Source: Solihabitans fulvus
Lineage (GTDB): Bacteria > Actinomycetota > Actinomycetes > Mycobacteriales > Pseudonocardiaceae
Length of the DNA stretch: 64,000 nucleotides
NCBI RefSeq assembly: GCF_008386585.1
Contig: NZ_VUOB01000005.1
Coordinates: 166,232 to 230,231, forward strand
Reading direction: 5' to 3'
Below, one piece after another: positions 26,001-34,019 of this stretch. The notes under the pieces were generated by a model. That model did no database searches. It was not told the DNA's origin and saw only the letters and a program-made list of their open reading frames with translations. The translations under genes were made by a program, and so were the position numbers. How positions within the stretch are numbered: the stretch's first letter is position 1; each line of letters opens with the position of its first letter.

Positions 26001-28019
26001 CAGCGGGCCGGGCAGCGGCGCCACGTCGCGCGCCTGCTCGACGGCCTGCTCGGTCAGCGTGTGGCGCACGCCAGCCAGCCGCTGGATGCGCTCGCGGCGC
26101 GCCGCCGGCTGGTCCACCCCGACCGGCACGTACGCCCCGCCGGCGGCCAGCACCCCAAGGACCGCTGCGACCTGCGCCGGCCCGCGCGGCACGCACACGC
26201 ACACCGTGTCGCCGGGACGCACACCCCGCTCGGCGAGCCACCCGGCGACCCGCAGGGCCCGGTCGGCCAGCTCCCCATAGGACCAGGTCCCTGCGGCGGC
26301 CAGCAGCGCCGGCCGGTCCGGCTCTCGCGCGGCGCGGCCGAACACGCCGTCGTGCAGCAGCGCCGCCGGGGACGGGGTCGCCGTCGCGTTCACCTCGGCC
26401 CGCACCGCCGCATGGCCGGCTGGCAGCAGCGCGCCGACAGGATCGGCCCATGCGCCGGCCACCAACCGGTCGAGCAGCGTGACGTAGGCGCCGAACATGG
26501 CGTCCAGCACACCGGCGGGGAAGACCTCCTCCACCGCGTCCCAGTTCACGAACAGCCCGCCGCCGCGCACAGTCACCTGGCAGTCCAGCAGTACCTGCGG
26601 GGTGGTGGACATCGTGTAGCCGGGGGCGCCCAGGCAGCGGCGCAGGCCGTCGTCGAACAGCTCGCCGAGGTTGATCGCGGTGGTGAACACCACCGGCGCC
26701 GGCGGCCCCGCGTCGGGGTCGCGTCGGAGCAGGTCGCGCAGGACGTCGACGCCGGTGTAGGACCCGTGGGCGACGTGCTCGTGGAACACCGCCTGGACCC
26801 GGCGCACGCTGTCGGCGAACGGGCGGTCGTCGCCGACGTCGACCGGGACGAGCACCACGTTGGTGAAGTCGCCGACGATGCGGCCGATGTCGGGGTGCAC
26901 GTCCTCGCGGTCGTAGTACGGCATGTTCAGCAGGAATCGCGGCGTTTCACTCCACCCGCCGACGACCTCGGCGAACGCCGTGGCCAGCGCGACCGACAGC
27001 AGGACCCGGTTGTCGCGGGCGTGCGCGCTGAGCCTGGCCCAGTCCCGCGCCGGGATCGTGTGGCCGCGTCGGCGATGGGTTCGCGTGGCCAGGTCGCCGG
27101 GTTCGCCGGCCAGCGGTAGCCGCGGCGCGCCGGGCAGCTCGTCCAGCCGGCCCTGCCACCAGGCGCGGTCCCGCTCGGCGGCGGCCCTCCGTCGGCGGGT
27201 GACGGCGGCGCGGTAGCGCGGGTAGCTGACATCCAGCGGCGGCAGCGGGGCGCCCGGTTCGACGTAGAGCGCGGCCAGGTCGGCGAGCAGCACCTGGAAG
27301 CTCTGCGCGTCGCACACCAGCATCTCCACCGCCAGGTGGACCCTGGTGCGCCCGCCGGGCAGCAGCGACAGGTGCACGTCGAGGACCTGGCCAGCGTCAG
27401 CGGCCATCCGACGCTGGGCCAGCAGGTCGCGCAGCTGCCCGGCGCGCGCCAGCGCCTCGGTCTCGTCGAGGCCGCGCAGGTCGTGCACGGTCAGCCCGGG
27501 CCAGGTGCTGTCGGCCGGGATCTGCTGGCGCCCGTCTGGCAGGAACCGGGCGCGCAGCATGCCGTGCCGCCCAGCGAGGGCGCGGACCGCCTGCTCCAGC
27601 CGCTCCGTCCGCACTCCCGCGCCGTCGAACTCGCAGTAGAACTGGGCCCCGACGCCGCCGAGCCGCTGCTCGTCGCCGCGTCCGACCCAGTAGGCGTGCT
27701 GGAGCGGGGCCAGGTCGAACGGCTCGTTCTCGTCGACCTCAGGCAGGGCCGGCAGATCACCCGCGACCGGCGCGGCCAGCTTCGCCGACACCAGGTGCCA
27801 CCACTGCGCCAGGGTGCGGAGCTCGACCAGCTCGGCGTAGGTGACGTCGGCTCCCGCCCGGCGCCACTGGCCTGCCAGGCGCATCACCTGGATGGAGTCC
27901 ACGCCAAGGCCGAGCAGGTCCTCGTCGCCGGCCAGCGCTTCCGGCGCCAGGTCGAGCAGCTCGGCCACTGCCGCGCGCATCCCGGCCAGGTCCAGAGCGA
28001 GGGTCTTGGTCGTCACCAT
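23004..28019 (-). CDS. NRPS ArCP-Cy-A-PCP-Cy-PCP (HMWP2/PchE-like)
   Basis: A 1671-residue synthetase. Aryl carrier: GLGVDSIQ with Ser42. Cyclization domain 1: about 98-520, with the DxxxxDxxS motif read as EMLVCDAQS (232-240), the first Asp replaced by Glu. Adenylation domain: about 530-1020, YTSGSTGEPKG near 690 and pocket segments (DLSVYDIFG, WNSVPA, LLSGDW, EAAIW) that match cysteine-activating domains. PCP1: LGGDSLLA near 1076. Cy2: DYIALDALS near 1266, intact. PCP2: LGGDSILA near 1616. The order equals yersiniabactin HMWP2, but without its insertion in A. The lone A domain should load both PCPs. It overlaps the diiron gene by 7 bp. Confidence 0.93.
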   Translation of the reverse strand: MVTTKTLALDLAGMRAAVAELLDLAPEALAGDEDLLGLGVDSIQVMRLAGQWRRAGADVTYAELVELRTLAQWWHLVSAKLAAPVAGDLPALPEVDENEPFDLAPLQHAYWVGRGDEQRLGGVGAQFYCEFDGAGVRTERLEQAVRALAGRHGMLRARFLPDGRQQIPADSTWPGLTVHDLRGLDETEALARAGQLRDLLAQRRMAADAGQVLDVHLSLLPGGRTRVHLAVEMLVCDAQSFQVLLADLAALYVEPGAPLPPLDVSYPRYRAAVTRRRRAAAERDRAWWQGRLDELPGAPRLPLAGEPGDLATRTHRRRGHTIPARDWARLSAHARDNRVLLSVALATAFAEVVGGWSETPRFLLNMPYYDREDVHPDIGRIVGDFTNVVLVPVDVGDDRPFADSVRRVQAVFHEHVAHGSYTGVDVLRDLLRRDPDAGPPAPVVFTTAINLGELFDDGLRRCLGAPGYTMSTTPQVLLDCQVTVRGGGLFVNWDAVEEVFPAGVLDAMFGAYVTLLDRLVAGAWADPVGALLPAGHAAVRAEVNATATPSPAALLHDGVFGRAAREPDRPALLAAAGTWSYGELADRALRVAGWLAERGVRPGDTVCVCVPRGPAQVAAVLGVLAAGGAYVPVGVDQPAARRERIQRLAGVRHTLTEQAVEQARDVAPLPGPLPIEPHTLAYVIYTSGSTGEPKGVEVTHAAAMNTVAAVNRRFGVGEADRVLALSALDFDLSVYDIFGLLGAGGSMVLVAEEDRREAAVWVDLARRHGVTIWNSVPALLDMALVAGAARLGWARRLRLALLSGDWVGLDLPGRLREQAEGCRFVALGGATEAAIWSNAQEVDSVPGDWRSVPYGRPLPNQRFRVVDGRGRDCPDWVAGELWIGGAGVALGYRGDQQRTAAQFVTSGGRRWYRTGDLGRYWPDGTLEFLGRRDSQVKIGGHRIELGEIEAALAGHPEVAAAVAVVTDRPGRQLAVAITPVDQDRPPTPEQLHRHCAEQLPGYMTPALANIRIVAALPLTANGKVDRAALTEGMSPAAAGRSHQPPSGRVETTLADLWAELLGRAPIGRADNFFTLGGDSLLATRLLARLRAAGLGGGRLPSLFAHPVLAEFAATLRPEATPAQTPLGADPANRWEPFPPTDVQRAYWMGRTGGFELGAVGSHWYWELDGAGVDLERLAAAWNRLVARHEMLRVVFDEDGNQRIQPVVGRLTIPVTDAPADAPAGALAALRAELSHRVADPASWPLNEIRAVRYGQRTRLAFSFDYIALDALSIVIVFTELSRLYADPGTELPPAEMSFRDYVLLGGADDAELERARRYWLAQIAELPPAPRLPLAKDPAAVRAPRFTRWEATLPSQRWTRLLAAAQRHAVTPAAALAAAFAAVLGTRSARADLTLNLTLFDRRPVHPGVNTTLGDFTSLLLAPYRPRPGAGFADLVLDYQKTIWAGMEHRAVSAIWVMRERARTVGPAEAAMPVVFTSALGLPSELVDVELPFGQPVFGLSQTPQVWLDCQVTVRGGGLVVSWDAVRELFPPGLLDAMFDAYVRVVDSLVDGDWTAPLPLADRPGADPPATRPVRRAAPAPHQPPVGDTEIVLAELWSRLLGRAPIGRADNFFTLGGDSILATALVEAIRGDLAAPMSLRALLDAPTLAELAEAVDTGAREAAALVEEGVV
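23163..23221. repeat. 59-bp direct repeat, copy 1 (PCP2 region)
   Basis: Identical over 59 bp to 24783-24841. Both copies encode the phosphopantetheine-site segment of a PCP in the same frame. Spacing is 1620 bp, exactly 540 codons. Third-codon positions are also identical, which points to recent duplication or gene conversion rather than protein-level conservation. Confidence 0.9.
24783..24841. repeat. 59-bp direct repeat, copy 2 (PCP1 region)
   Basis: Second copy of the repeat at 23163-23221. Recombination between the copies would delete one Cy-PCP unit in frame and leave an ArCP-Cy-A-PCP protein with the architecture of PchE. Confidence 0.9.
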
Positions 28020-28969
28020 CGCGCTCCCTCTCGCCGCGGCACCAGTTCCAGGGCGGCCAACTCGGTGCGGACCCGTTCGGTGAGCAGCCCGACGGCGCGC
28101 AGCGAGGCGAACACCTTCGCGAAGATCGTCTGGCGGTACCTGGTCATGGTCGGGTCGCTCGCGGCGAACCCCGCGCCGGCGGCGGCCGGCACGTCCAGCC
28201 GCTCCCACACGTCCTCCAGCAGGAAACGACGCCGGGTCAGGACGGCCGCCTCAAGCACCAGCTCCTCGCGGTCGGCCAGCTCCACGCTGGTGAGCTCGCG
28301 GTACAGGTTCCCGAGGGACACAACGCCGAAGGAGACGTGCCGCGCCTCGTCGCGAGCCACCAGCCGGGTGATGTCCTTGATCAGGTCGTCGTGGAAGGTC
28401 CGGTCGACGAGCCGGAACGCCGCCATGGCCAGCGCCTCGACGAGGATCTGCATGCCCAGCGCGGTGATGTCCCAGCGCGCGTCGCCGAGGATGTCCTCGA
28501 CCAGCGTGGCCAGCGGGGCGCAGATCGGGTAGATCCGGGGCAGCTTCTCCTGCGCGTACCTGGAGAACACCTCGACGTGGCGGGCCTCGTCGATCGCCTG
28601 ACTGGCCGCGCACAGCTTGCCCTCCACATCCGGCATGGACTCGACCAGCCGGCCGGCCACCACCAGCGCGGCCTGCTCGCCGTGTAGGAACTGGCTCACC
28701 ATCCAGGACTGGAGCTCCCACCGGAACACGTCCCACATCGCCGGGCCGCGCCCGGCCAGGGGCGACGCCGCGAACGTTCCGAGCGCGTCGCCGGAATCCA
28801 TCGGCAGGGGCGCGCCGAACGGGACCTCGATCGACCAGTCCACGTCGGAGGCGGCGTTCCACTGGGCGTGTTTGGCCCGTTGGTACAGCGACTGCAGGCG
28901 CGCCTCGCGCCCGGCGTACTGCCAGCTCAGCGTGGCGGCTACCGATGCGCGGACAGTCACCTGCGGCAT
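28013..28969 (-). CDS. ferritin-like nonheme diiron oxygenase
   Basis: A 318-residue helical protein with a duplicated ExxH-type diiron set: Glu98 (FLHGEQA), Glu128/His131 (DEARHVEVF), Glu178 (ILVEALA) and Glu208/His211 (DEARHVSF). This is the pattern of ferritin-fold diiron oxygenases, including AurF/CmlI-type N-oxygenases and carrier-bound-substrate hydroxylases; which reaction applies cannot be told. It lies directly before the NRPS gene and overlaps it by 7 bp, so it probably acts on the aryl or thiazoline intermediate. It has no counterpart in the pyochelin or yersiniabactin clusters. Confidence 0.8.
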   Translation of the reverse strand: MPQVTVRASVAATLSWQYAGREARLQSLYQRAKHAQWNAASDVDWSIEVPFGAPLPMDSGDALGTFAASPLAGRGPAMWDVFRWELQSWMVSQFLHGEQAALVVAGRLVESMPDVEGKLCAASQAIDEARHVEVFSRYAQEKLPRIYPICAPLATLVEDILGDARWDITALGMQILVEALAMAAFRLVDRTFHDDLIKDITRLVARDEARHVSFGVVSLGNLYRELTSVELADREELVLEAAVLTRRRFLLEDVWERLDVPAAAGAGFAASDPTMTRYRQTIFAKVFASLRAVGLLTERVRTELAALELVPRREGARW

Positions 28970-29027
28970 TGGGCCAACGTAACCGCTGGGTGGGCCGTTG
29001 ACGACGTGTGCAGGACGCGTGGCTGAC

Positions 29028-29489
29028 TCACTCGGGTCGGGTGCGCACCACCGCGATCAGAGAGCCCATGCTGGCGATGCGCCGCTCGCCGACCCAGGTA
29101 CTGCCGGTGGCGAACGCCGTGTCGGCCACGCACCGCTCCAGCGCCACCTCGTGCCGCAGCACCTCGCCCGGGTAGGCGTGGCCCTCGAACCGGCAGGACC
29201 GGGCCGCCGCGAACATCAGCAGGCTGTCCTGGTCGGCCAGCCGGCCGGTCAGGGAGTGCCAGAGCACCGCGGCGGCCTGCCCGAAGGACTCCAGAATCAG
29301 CGAGCGGGGATAGGCGTAGCCGCGGCGTGGCAGCCCAGCCGGCAGCCGCTGGTAGCACGGCTCGCCGCCGCTGATGGCCTTCACCGCCCGCAGTGCCCGC
29401 CCTGGATCGAGCCACTCCACCCGGTCCAGCAGCACCATCTGCGGGCCGTGCGGCAGGATCGCGCGGATCTCGCCGTACTCACGGCTCAT
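29028..29489 (-). CDS. hotdog dehydratase-like subunit without the catalytic His (DH-A)
   Basis: A 153-residue FabZ/FabA-like hotdog protein. It starts with the FabZ signature ILPHGPQMVLLDRV and keeps the catalytic acid as Glu67 in LILESFGQ, but the GHFP loop that carries the catalytic His is replaced by YQRLPAGLP. It overlaps the second hotdog gene by 11 bp. Heterodimeric dehydratases made of two hotdog proteins are known in highly reducing type II PKSs (ishigamide type), where one subunit supplies active-site residues; this pair fits that model. Gap to the diiron gene: 58 bp. Confidence 0.8.
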   Translation of the reverse strand: MSREYGEIRAILPHGPQMVLLDRVEWLDPGRALRAVKAISGGEPCYQRLPAGLPRRGYAYPRSLILESFGQAAAVLWHSLTGRLADQDSLLMFAAARSCRFEGHAYPGEVLRHEVALERCVADTAFATGSTWVGERRIASMGSLIAVVRTRPE

Positions 29490-29883
29490 AGCCGAACCCC
29501 AGCCGCAGCCGCGCCACCTCGGTGCCGTCCGCCAGCTCGCACCGCGCGTCCACCAGGATCGGGCCGCCCCCGCCGCCGTGGGTGAGGGCGGCCGCGACGC
29601 ACAGCCGCTCGCCCGGCCGCACGGCCCGCAGCAGCCGCAGCGAGCGCACCTCGACGAGGTCGGGCAGCGCTCCGGCGCGCTCGCCCAGCGCGGCGATCAC
29701 GGCCTGCCGGACGGTCTCCAGCACGAACACGCCGGGATAGACCGGGTGGTCGGGGAAGTGCGCCGGCAGGTACGGGTCGTCCGCGCGGACGTCCTTGCTG
29801 GCGGTCAGGGTCACCGTGCCGTCGCGCCCGCCTGCCTCGACCCAGTCAACGGCGGGCAGCGGGGCCGCGTAGTGGCCGCTCAC
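29479..29883 (-). CDS. hotdog 3-hydroxyacyl-ACP dehydratase subunit (DH-B)
   Basis: A 134-residue hotdog protein with both FabZ catalytic residues: His42 in LPAHFPDHP and Glu56 in [10 protein letters not shown]. It lacks the N-terminal LPHRYPF segment seen in FabZ and in its neighbour DH-A, so the two proteins look complementary. GTG at 29883 overlaps the stop of the ketoreductase gene as GTGA. It should remove water from the 3-hydroxyacyl-ACP made by the KR, to leave a trans double bond. No enoyl reductase is encoded nearby, so a polyene chain is expected. Confidence 0.85.
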   Translation of the reverse strand: MSGHYAAPLPAVDWVEAGGRDGTVTLTASKDVRADDPYLPAHFPDHPVYPGVFVLETVRQAVIAALGERAGALPDLVEVRSLRLLRAVRPGERLCVAAALTHGGGGGPILVDARCELADGTEVARLRLGFGYEP

Positions 29884-30626
29884 AGCGTGATGCCGCCGTC
29901 GACCTGGATGACCTGGCCGGTGATGTAGCCGGCCCGATCGGAGACCAGGAAGGCGACCAGGTCGGCCACGTCGTCGGGTTCGCCGAAGCGCCGCAACAGG
30001 ATCTGGTCGAGTGCTCTGGACCGCAGCGCCGATGCCAGCGCGTCGGTCATGTCGGTGGTGATGAAGCCAGGCGCCACCACGTTCACCCGCACGCCGAAGC
30101 GGGCCAGTTCCCGGGTGAGCGACTTGCTCAGCCCGATGATGCCGGCCTTGGCGGCCGCGTAGTTCGCCTGCGACGCGCTGCCGTGCACCCCGGCCACCGA
30201 GGAGATGTTCACGATGACCCCGCCGCCGCGCTTCATCAGCCGGAAGCCGACCGCGCGGCAGACGTTCCAGGTGCCGGTGAGGTTGGTGTCCACGACCGCC
30301 TGCCAGTCCTGGGCCGGCATGAGGACCATCGGGTTGTCCCGGACGATCCCGGCGTTGTTGACCAGCGTCGCGATCGGGCCGACCGCCCGCTCGGCGGCGG
30401 CCACGAACGCCTCGACGGCGTCGGCGTCGCGCACGTCGCACGGCGCGAAGTAGGACGCCCCGCCGATCTCCTCGACCTGGGCGCGGGCCTTGTCCGCCGA
30501 GGGGCTCGGCCCGGTGTGGCAGCCGGCGACCGCGAAGCCGTCCTGGGCGAGCCGGACCGCGATGGCCGCGCCGATGCCCCGCGAGGCGCCGGTCACCAGG
30601 GCGGCAGGCTGTCGGTCGTCGGGCAC
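29880..30626 (-). CDS. 3-oxoacyl-ACP reductase (KR, FabG-like SDR)
   Basis: A 248-residue short-chain dehydrogenase. The NADPH-binding TGASRGIG is at 12-19, NNAG near 90, and the catalytic Ser142/143, Tyr156 and Lys160 (NYAAAK) are in place. PGFITTDMT and the C-terminal GQVIQVDGG are typical of FabG. It reduces the beta-keto group formed by the KS/CLF. The gene order KR-DH-DH with overlapping stops shows a single translational unit. Together with the KS, CLF and ACP it completes a highly reducing type II PKS set. Confidence 0.92.
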   Translation of the reverse strand: MPDDRQPAALVTGASRGIGAAIAVRLAQDGFAVAGCHTGPSPSADKARAQVEEIGGASYFAPCDVRDADAVEAFVAAAERAVGPIATLVNNAGIVRDNPMVLMPAQDWQAVVDTNLTGTWNVCRAVGFRLMKRGGGVIVNISSVAGVHGSASQANYAAAKAGIIGLSKSLTRELARFGVRVNVVAPGFITTDMTDALASALRSRALDQILLRRFGEPDDVADLVAFLVSDRAGYITGQVIQVDGGITL

Positions 30627-30674
30627 GCCAGCCAGTCTCCGCGTCCCAGCCGGTGCTCATCAAACGGTCACCGG

Positions 30675-31826
<1,152 letters not shown>

Positions 31827-33437
31827 TCAGCCCGCCGGAGCGACGAGCATCTCGTCGCGCAGCCGCGCCTTGTCGACCTTGCCGATCGCGGTGTGGGGGA
31901 ACCGCTCGACCAGCGCCAGCCGGTCCGGCAGCTTGTAGGCGGCCAGTCCACGGCCGCGCAGGAAGTCGCGGAGCTGCGCCAGCGACGGCGGCGACGCTCC
32001 GGCCGGGATCACGAACGCGGCGGACTTCTCGCCCATGGCCCGGTCCGGCACGGCCACGAGCGCGGCGTCGCGCACCAGCGGGTGGGCCCGCAGGTGCTCC
32101 TCGACCTCACCTGCCGGGACCTTCTCCCCGCCGCGGTTGATCACGTCCCTGATCCGCCCCTCGACGATCATGTCGCCGGCCGGGGTCATCCGGACCAGGT
32201 CGCCCGTGCGGAAGAAGCCATCCCGCGTGAACACCCTCGTGTTGTGCTCGTCGGCCCGGTAGTACCCGCGCAGCGTGTACGGACCCCGGGTGAGCAGCTC
32301 TCCCACTGCGCCGGGGGCCACATCCCGGCCGTCCTCGCCCACCACCCGCAGCTCGTCGGCCGGGCAGAGCGGACGTCCCTCGGTGCCCAGGCGAACCCCG
32401 GGCGGGTCGTCCACGCGGGTGAAGCTGAGCAGGCCCTCGCCCATCCCGAACCAGCGGGTCAGCGTGCAGCCCAGCGCCTGCTCCGCCGCGCGCGCCGTGG
32501 CCTCGTCGAGCATGGCCCCGCCGACCTCGATCACCAGCCGGGACAGGTCCACGTCGAACAGGTCGGCTGAGGCGGCCCACAGCGGCAGGAACGCCGGCAT
32601 CAGGGTGGTCAGCGTGACGCCCGCCCGCCCGATCAGCGGGATCGCGTCGTCCGGAGCCGGGCTGCTGGCGAGCACCGCGGTGGCACCGCAGCGCAGCGCG
32701 CCCAGCACCCCGGGGCAGCCCAGCGCCGCGTTGTGGGCCACCGGCAGCGCGGCGAGGTAGGCCCCCGAGCCGTCCAGCCGCATCGCCGTGGCCGTTTCGC
32801 GCAGCTGGTAGGCGTAGTCGTTGTGGGTGCGCGGGATGAGCTTGGGCAGGCCGGTCGTGCCGCCGGAGAGCAGGCACAGCGCCACCTCGTCGGGGTCGGG
32901 CGGGGCCGGGTCGACCGGGTCGGCCCCGGCGAGCTCGGCGAGCGCGGTGAACTCCGCCGGCTCGCCGGCCACCACGACGCTTCGCACACCGGGCACAGCC
33001 GCGGCGACCGCGCGGGCCAGGGTGCGGTGGTCGTAGCCGAGATGTACGTCCGGGATCACCAGTCCGGCCGCGTCGGCGGACGCGCACAGGGAGCCGATCT
33101 CTGCGAGGCGGTGCGCGGTGAGGGTGAGCACCGGGATGACCCCGAGCCGGAACATGGCGACGCACACCGTGACCAGCTCCACCGAGTTGGGCAGCTGCAC
33201 CACCCACCGGTCGCCGGCCCTGGCGCCCGCGGCGCGCAGCCCACCCGCGAGCGCGTCGCAGCGCCGGTCCAGTTCGGCGTAGCCGACCTGGTCGGCGCGG
33301 GTCGCCACGGCCGGGTGGGTCGGGCGGTCGCGGGCGGGGCCGCGCAGCAGTTCGGCAAGCGTCTCGCCGGTCCAGTACCCGTCCCGCCGGTAGCGCCGGG
33401 CAAGCGCAGCCGGCCACGGCACGGCTCCGGTCAGCAT
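31827..33437 (-). CDS. aryl-acid AMP ligase (EntE/DhbE/PchD/YbtE-like)
   Basis: A 536-residue adenylating enzyme. The motif LLSGGTTGLPKLIPRTHNDY is the hallmark of stand-alone aryl-AMP ligases that load siderophore aryl carriers, and PVAHN near residue 235 keeps the Asn that contacts the 2-hydroxyl of salicylate or dihydroxybenzoate. The A8 region is RIRDVINRGGEKVPAGEVEE and the A10 Lys is in GKVDKARL. The expected partner is the ArCP of the NRPS 23004-28019. No salicylate or DHB synthase is present, so the acid is made elsewhere or is a different 2-hydroxyaryl or heteroaryl acid. ATG at 33437 overlaps the flavin reductase gene. Confidence 0.9.
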   Translation of the reverse strand: MLTGAVPWPAALARRYRRDGYWTGETLAELLRGPARDRPTHPAVATRADQVGYAELDRRCDALAGGLRAAGARAGDRWVVQLPNSVELVTVCVAMFRLGVIPVLTLTAHRLAEIGSLCASADAAGLVIPDVHLGYDHRTLARAVAAAVPGVRSVVVAGEPAEFTALAELAGADPVDPAPPDPDEVALCLLSGGTTGLPKLIPRTHNDYAYQLRETATAMRLDGSGAYLAALPVAHNAALGCPGVLGALRCGATAVLASSPAPDDAIPLIGRAGVTLTTLMPAFLPLWAASADLFDVDLSRLVIEVGGAMLDEATARAAEQALGCTLTRWFGMGEGLLSFTRVDDPPGVRLGTEGRPLCPADELRVVGEDGRDVAPGAVGELLTRGPYTLRGYYRADEHNTRVFTRDGFFRTGDLVRMTPAGDMIVEGRIRDVINRGGEKVPAGEVEEHLRAHPLVRDAALVAVPDRAMGEKSAAFVIPAGASPPSLAQLRDFLRGRGLAAYKLPDRLALVERFPHTAIGKVDKARLRDEMLVAPAG

Positions 33438-34000
33438 CGGGTGGCCTCCTCGCGCAGCGCGAGCGCGGCGCCGACCGCGCGGCGCAGGGCCCGGCCGTTG
33501 GCGTCCCACCAGGCCTCGAACACCTCGTCGACGCGGCCAATGTCGGTTTCCAGCACGCTGATCCCGGGAGTCGGCACGTCGGCGCCCAACTCGGCGAGGA
33601 CGGGCCGCAGGGTGGTGTCCACGACGTGCCGGTGTTCGGGAATGCCGGCGGTCATCAGCGGCACCACGACCGAACCGGACAGGCCATGGCGCGGCAGCAG
33701 GTCGAGGAACACCTTGAGCAACCCCGAGTACGCCCCCCGGAACGTGGGGCTGGCCATCACCACCACCCGGTTGGGGCCCATCGCCTCGAAGGCCCGCCCG
33801 GCAGTGCGGCCGTCGAGTAGGAACGGCGCCAGCAGCGCCAGGTCGACCAGGTGGGGCCGGGGCGGTGGCTTGGCCGCGCCGGCGCGCAGCCGCGTCGCGA
33901 GCAGGTCGCCGGCCCGGACCGCTACTGCGTGCGTCCGCGACCCTGGCCGGGGGTGGCCGACCACCACCGTCATCGGGTTTCCGTCATCGCCGATGGCCAT
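33431..34000 (-). CDS. NAD(P)H-dependent FMN reductase
   Basis: A 189-residue flavodoxin-fold protein of the SsuE/MsuE type. GHPRPGSRTHAVA is the FMN phosphate-binding loop, and SPTFRGAYSGLLKVFLDLLP is the family signature. It delivers reduced FMN, most likely to the SsuD-like monooxygenase encoded 19 bp upstream. ATG at 34000 has GAGGAG 6 bp before it (a GTG one codon earlier is possible). The 3' end overlaps the aryl-AMP ligase start by 7 bp, so it is firmly part of this operon. Confidence 0.9.
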   Translation of the reverse strand: MAIGDDGNPMTVVVGHPRPGSRTHAVAVRAGDLLATRLRAGAAKPPPRPHLVDLALLAPFLLDGRTAGRAFEAMGPNRVVVMASPTFRGAYSGLLKVFLDLLPRHGLSGSVVVPLMTAGIPEHRHVVDTTLRPVLAELGADVPTPGISVLETDIGRVDEVFEAWWDANGRALRRAVGAALALREEATRC

Positions 34001-34019
34001 CACGATCTCCTCGGGTTCG

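Noticed and set aside
23802-27119. 1105-residue open frame on the plus strand
   Set aside because: Antisense to the HMWP2-like NRPS; low-complexity Arg/Gly/Gln-rich translation with no family features.
31827-33437. Calling the ligase salicylate- or 2,3-dihydroxybenzoate-specific
   Set aside because: The aryl-ligase signature and the pocket Asn are visible, but the remaining pocket residues do not let me choose, and no synthase for either acid is present.
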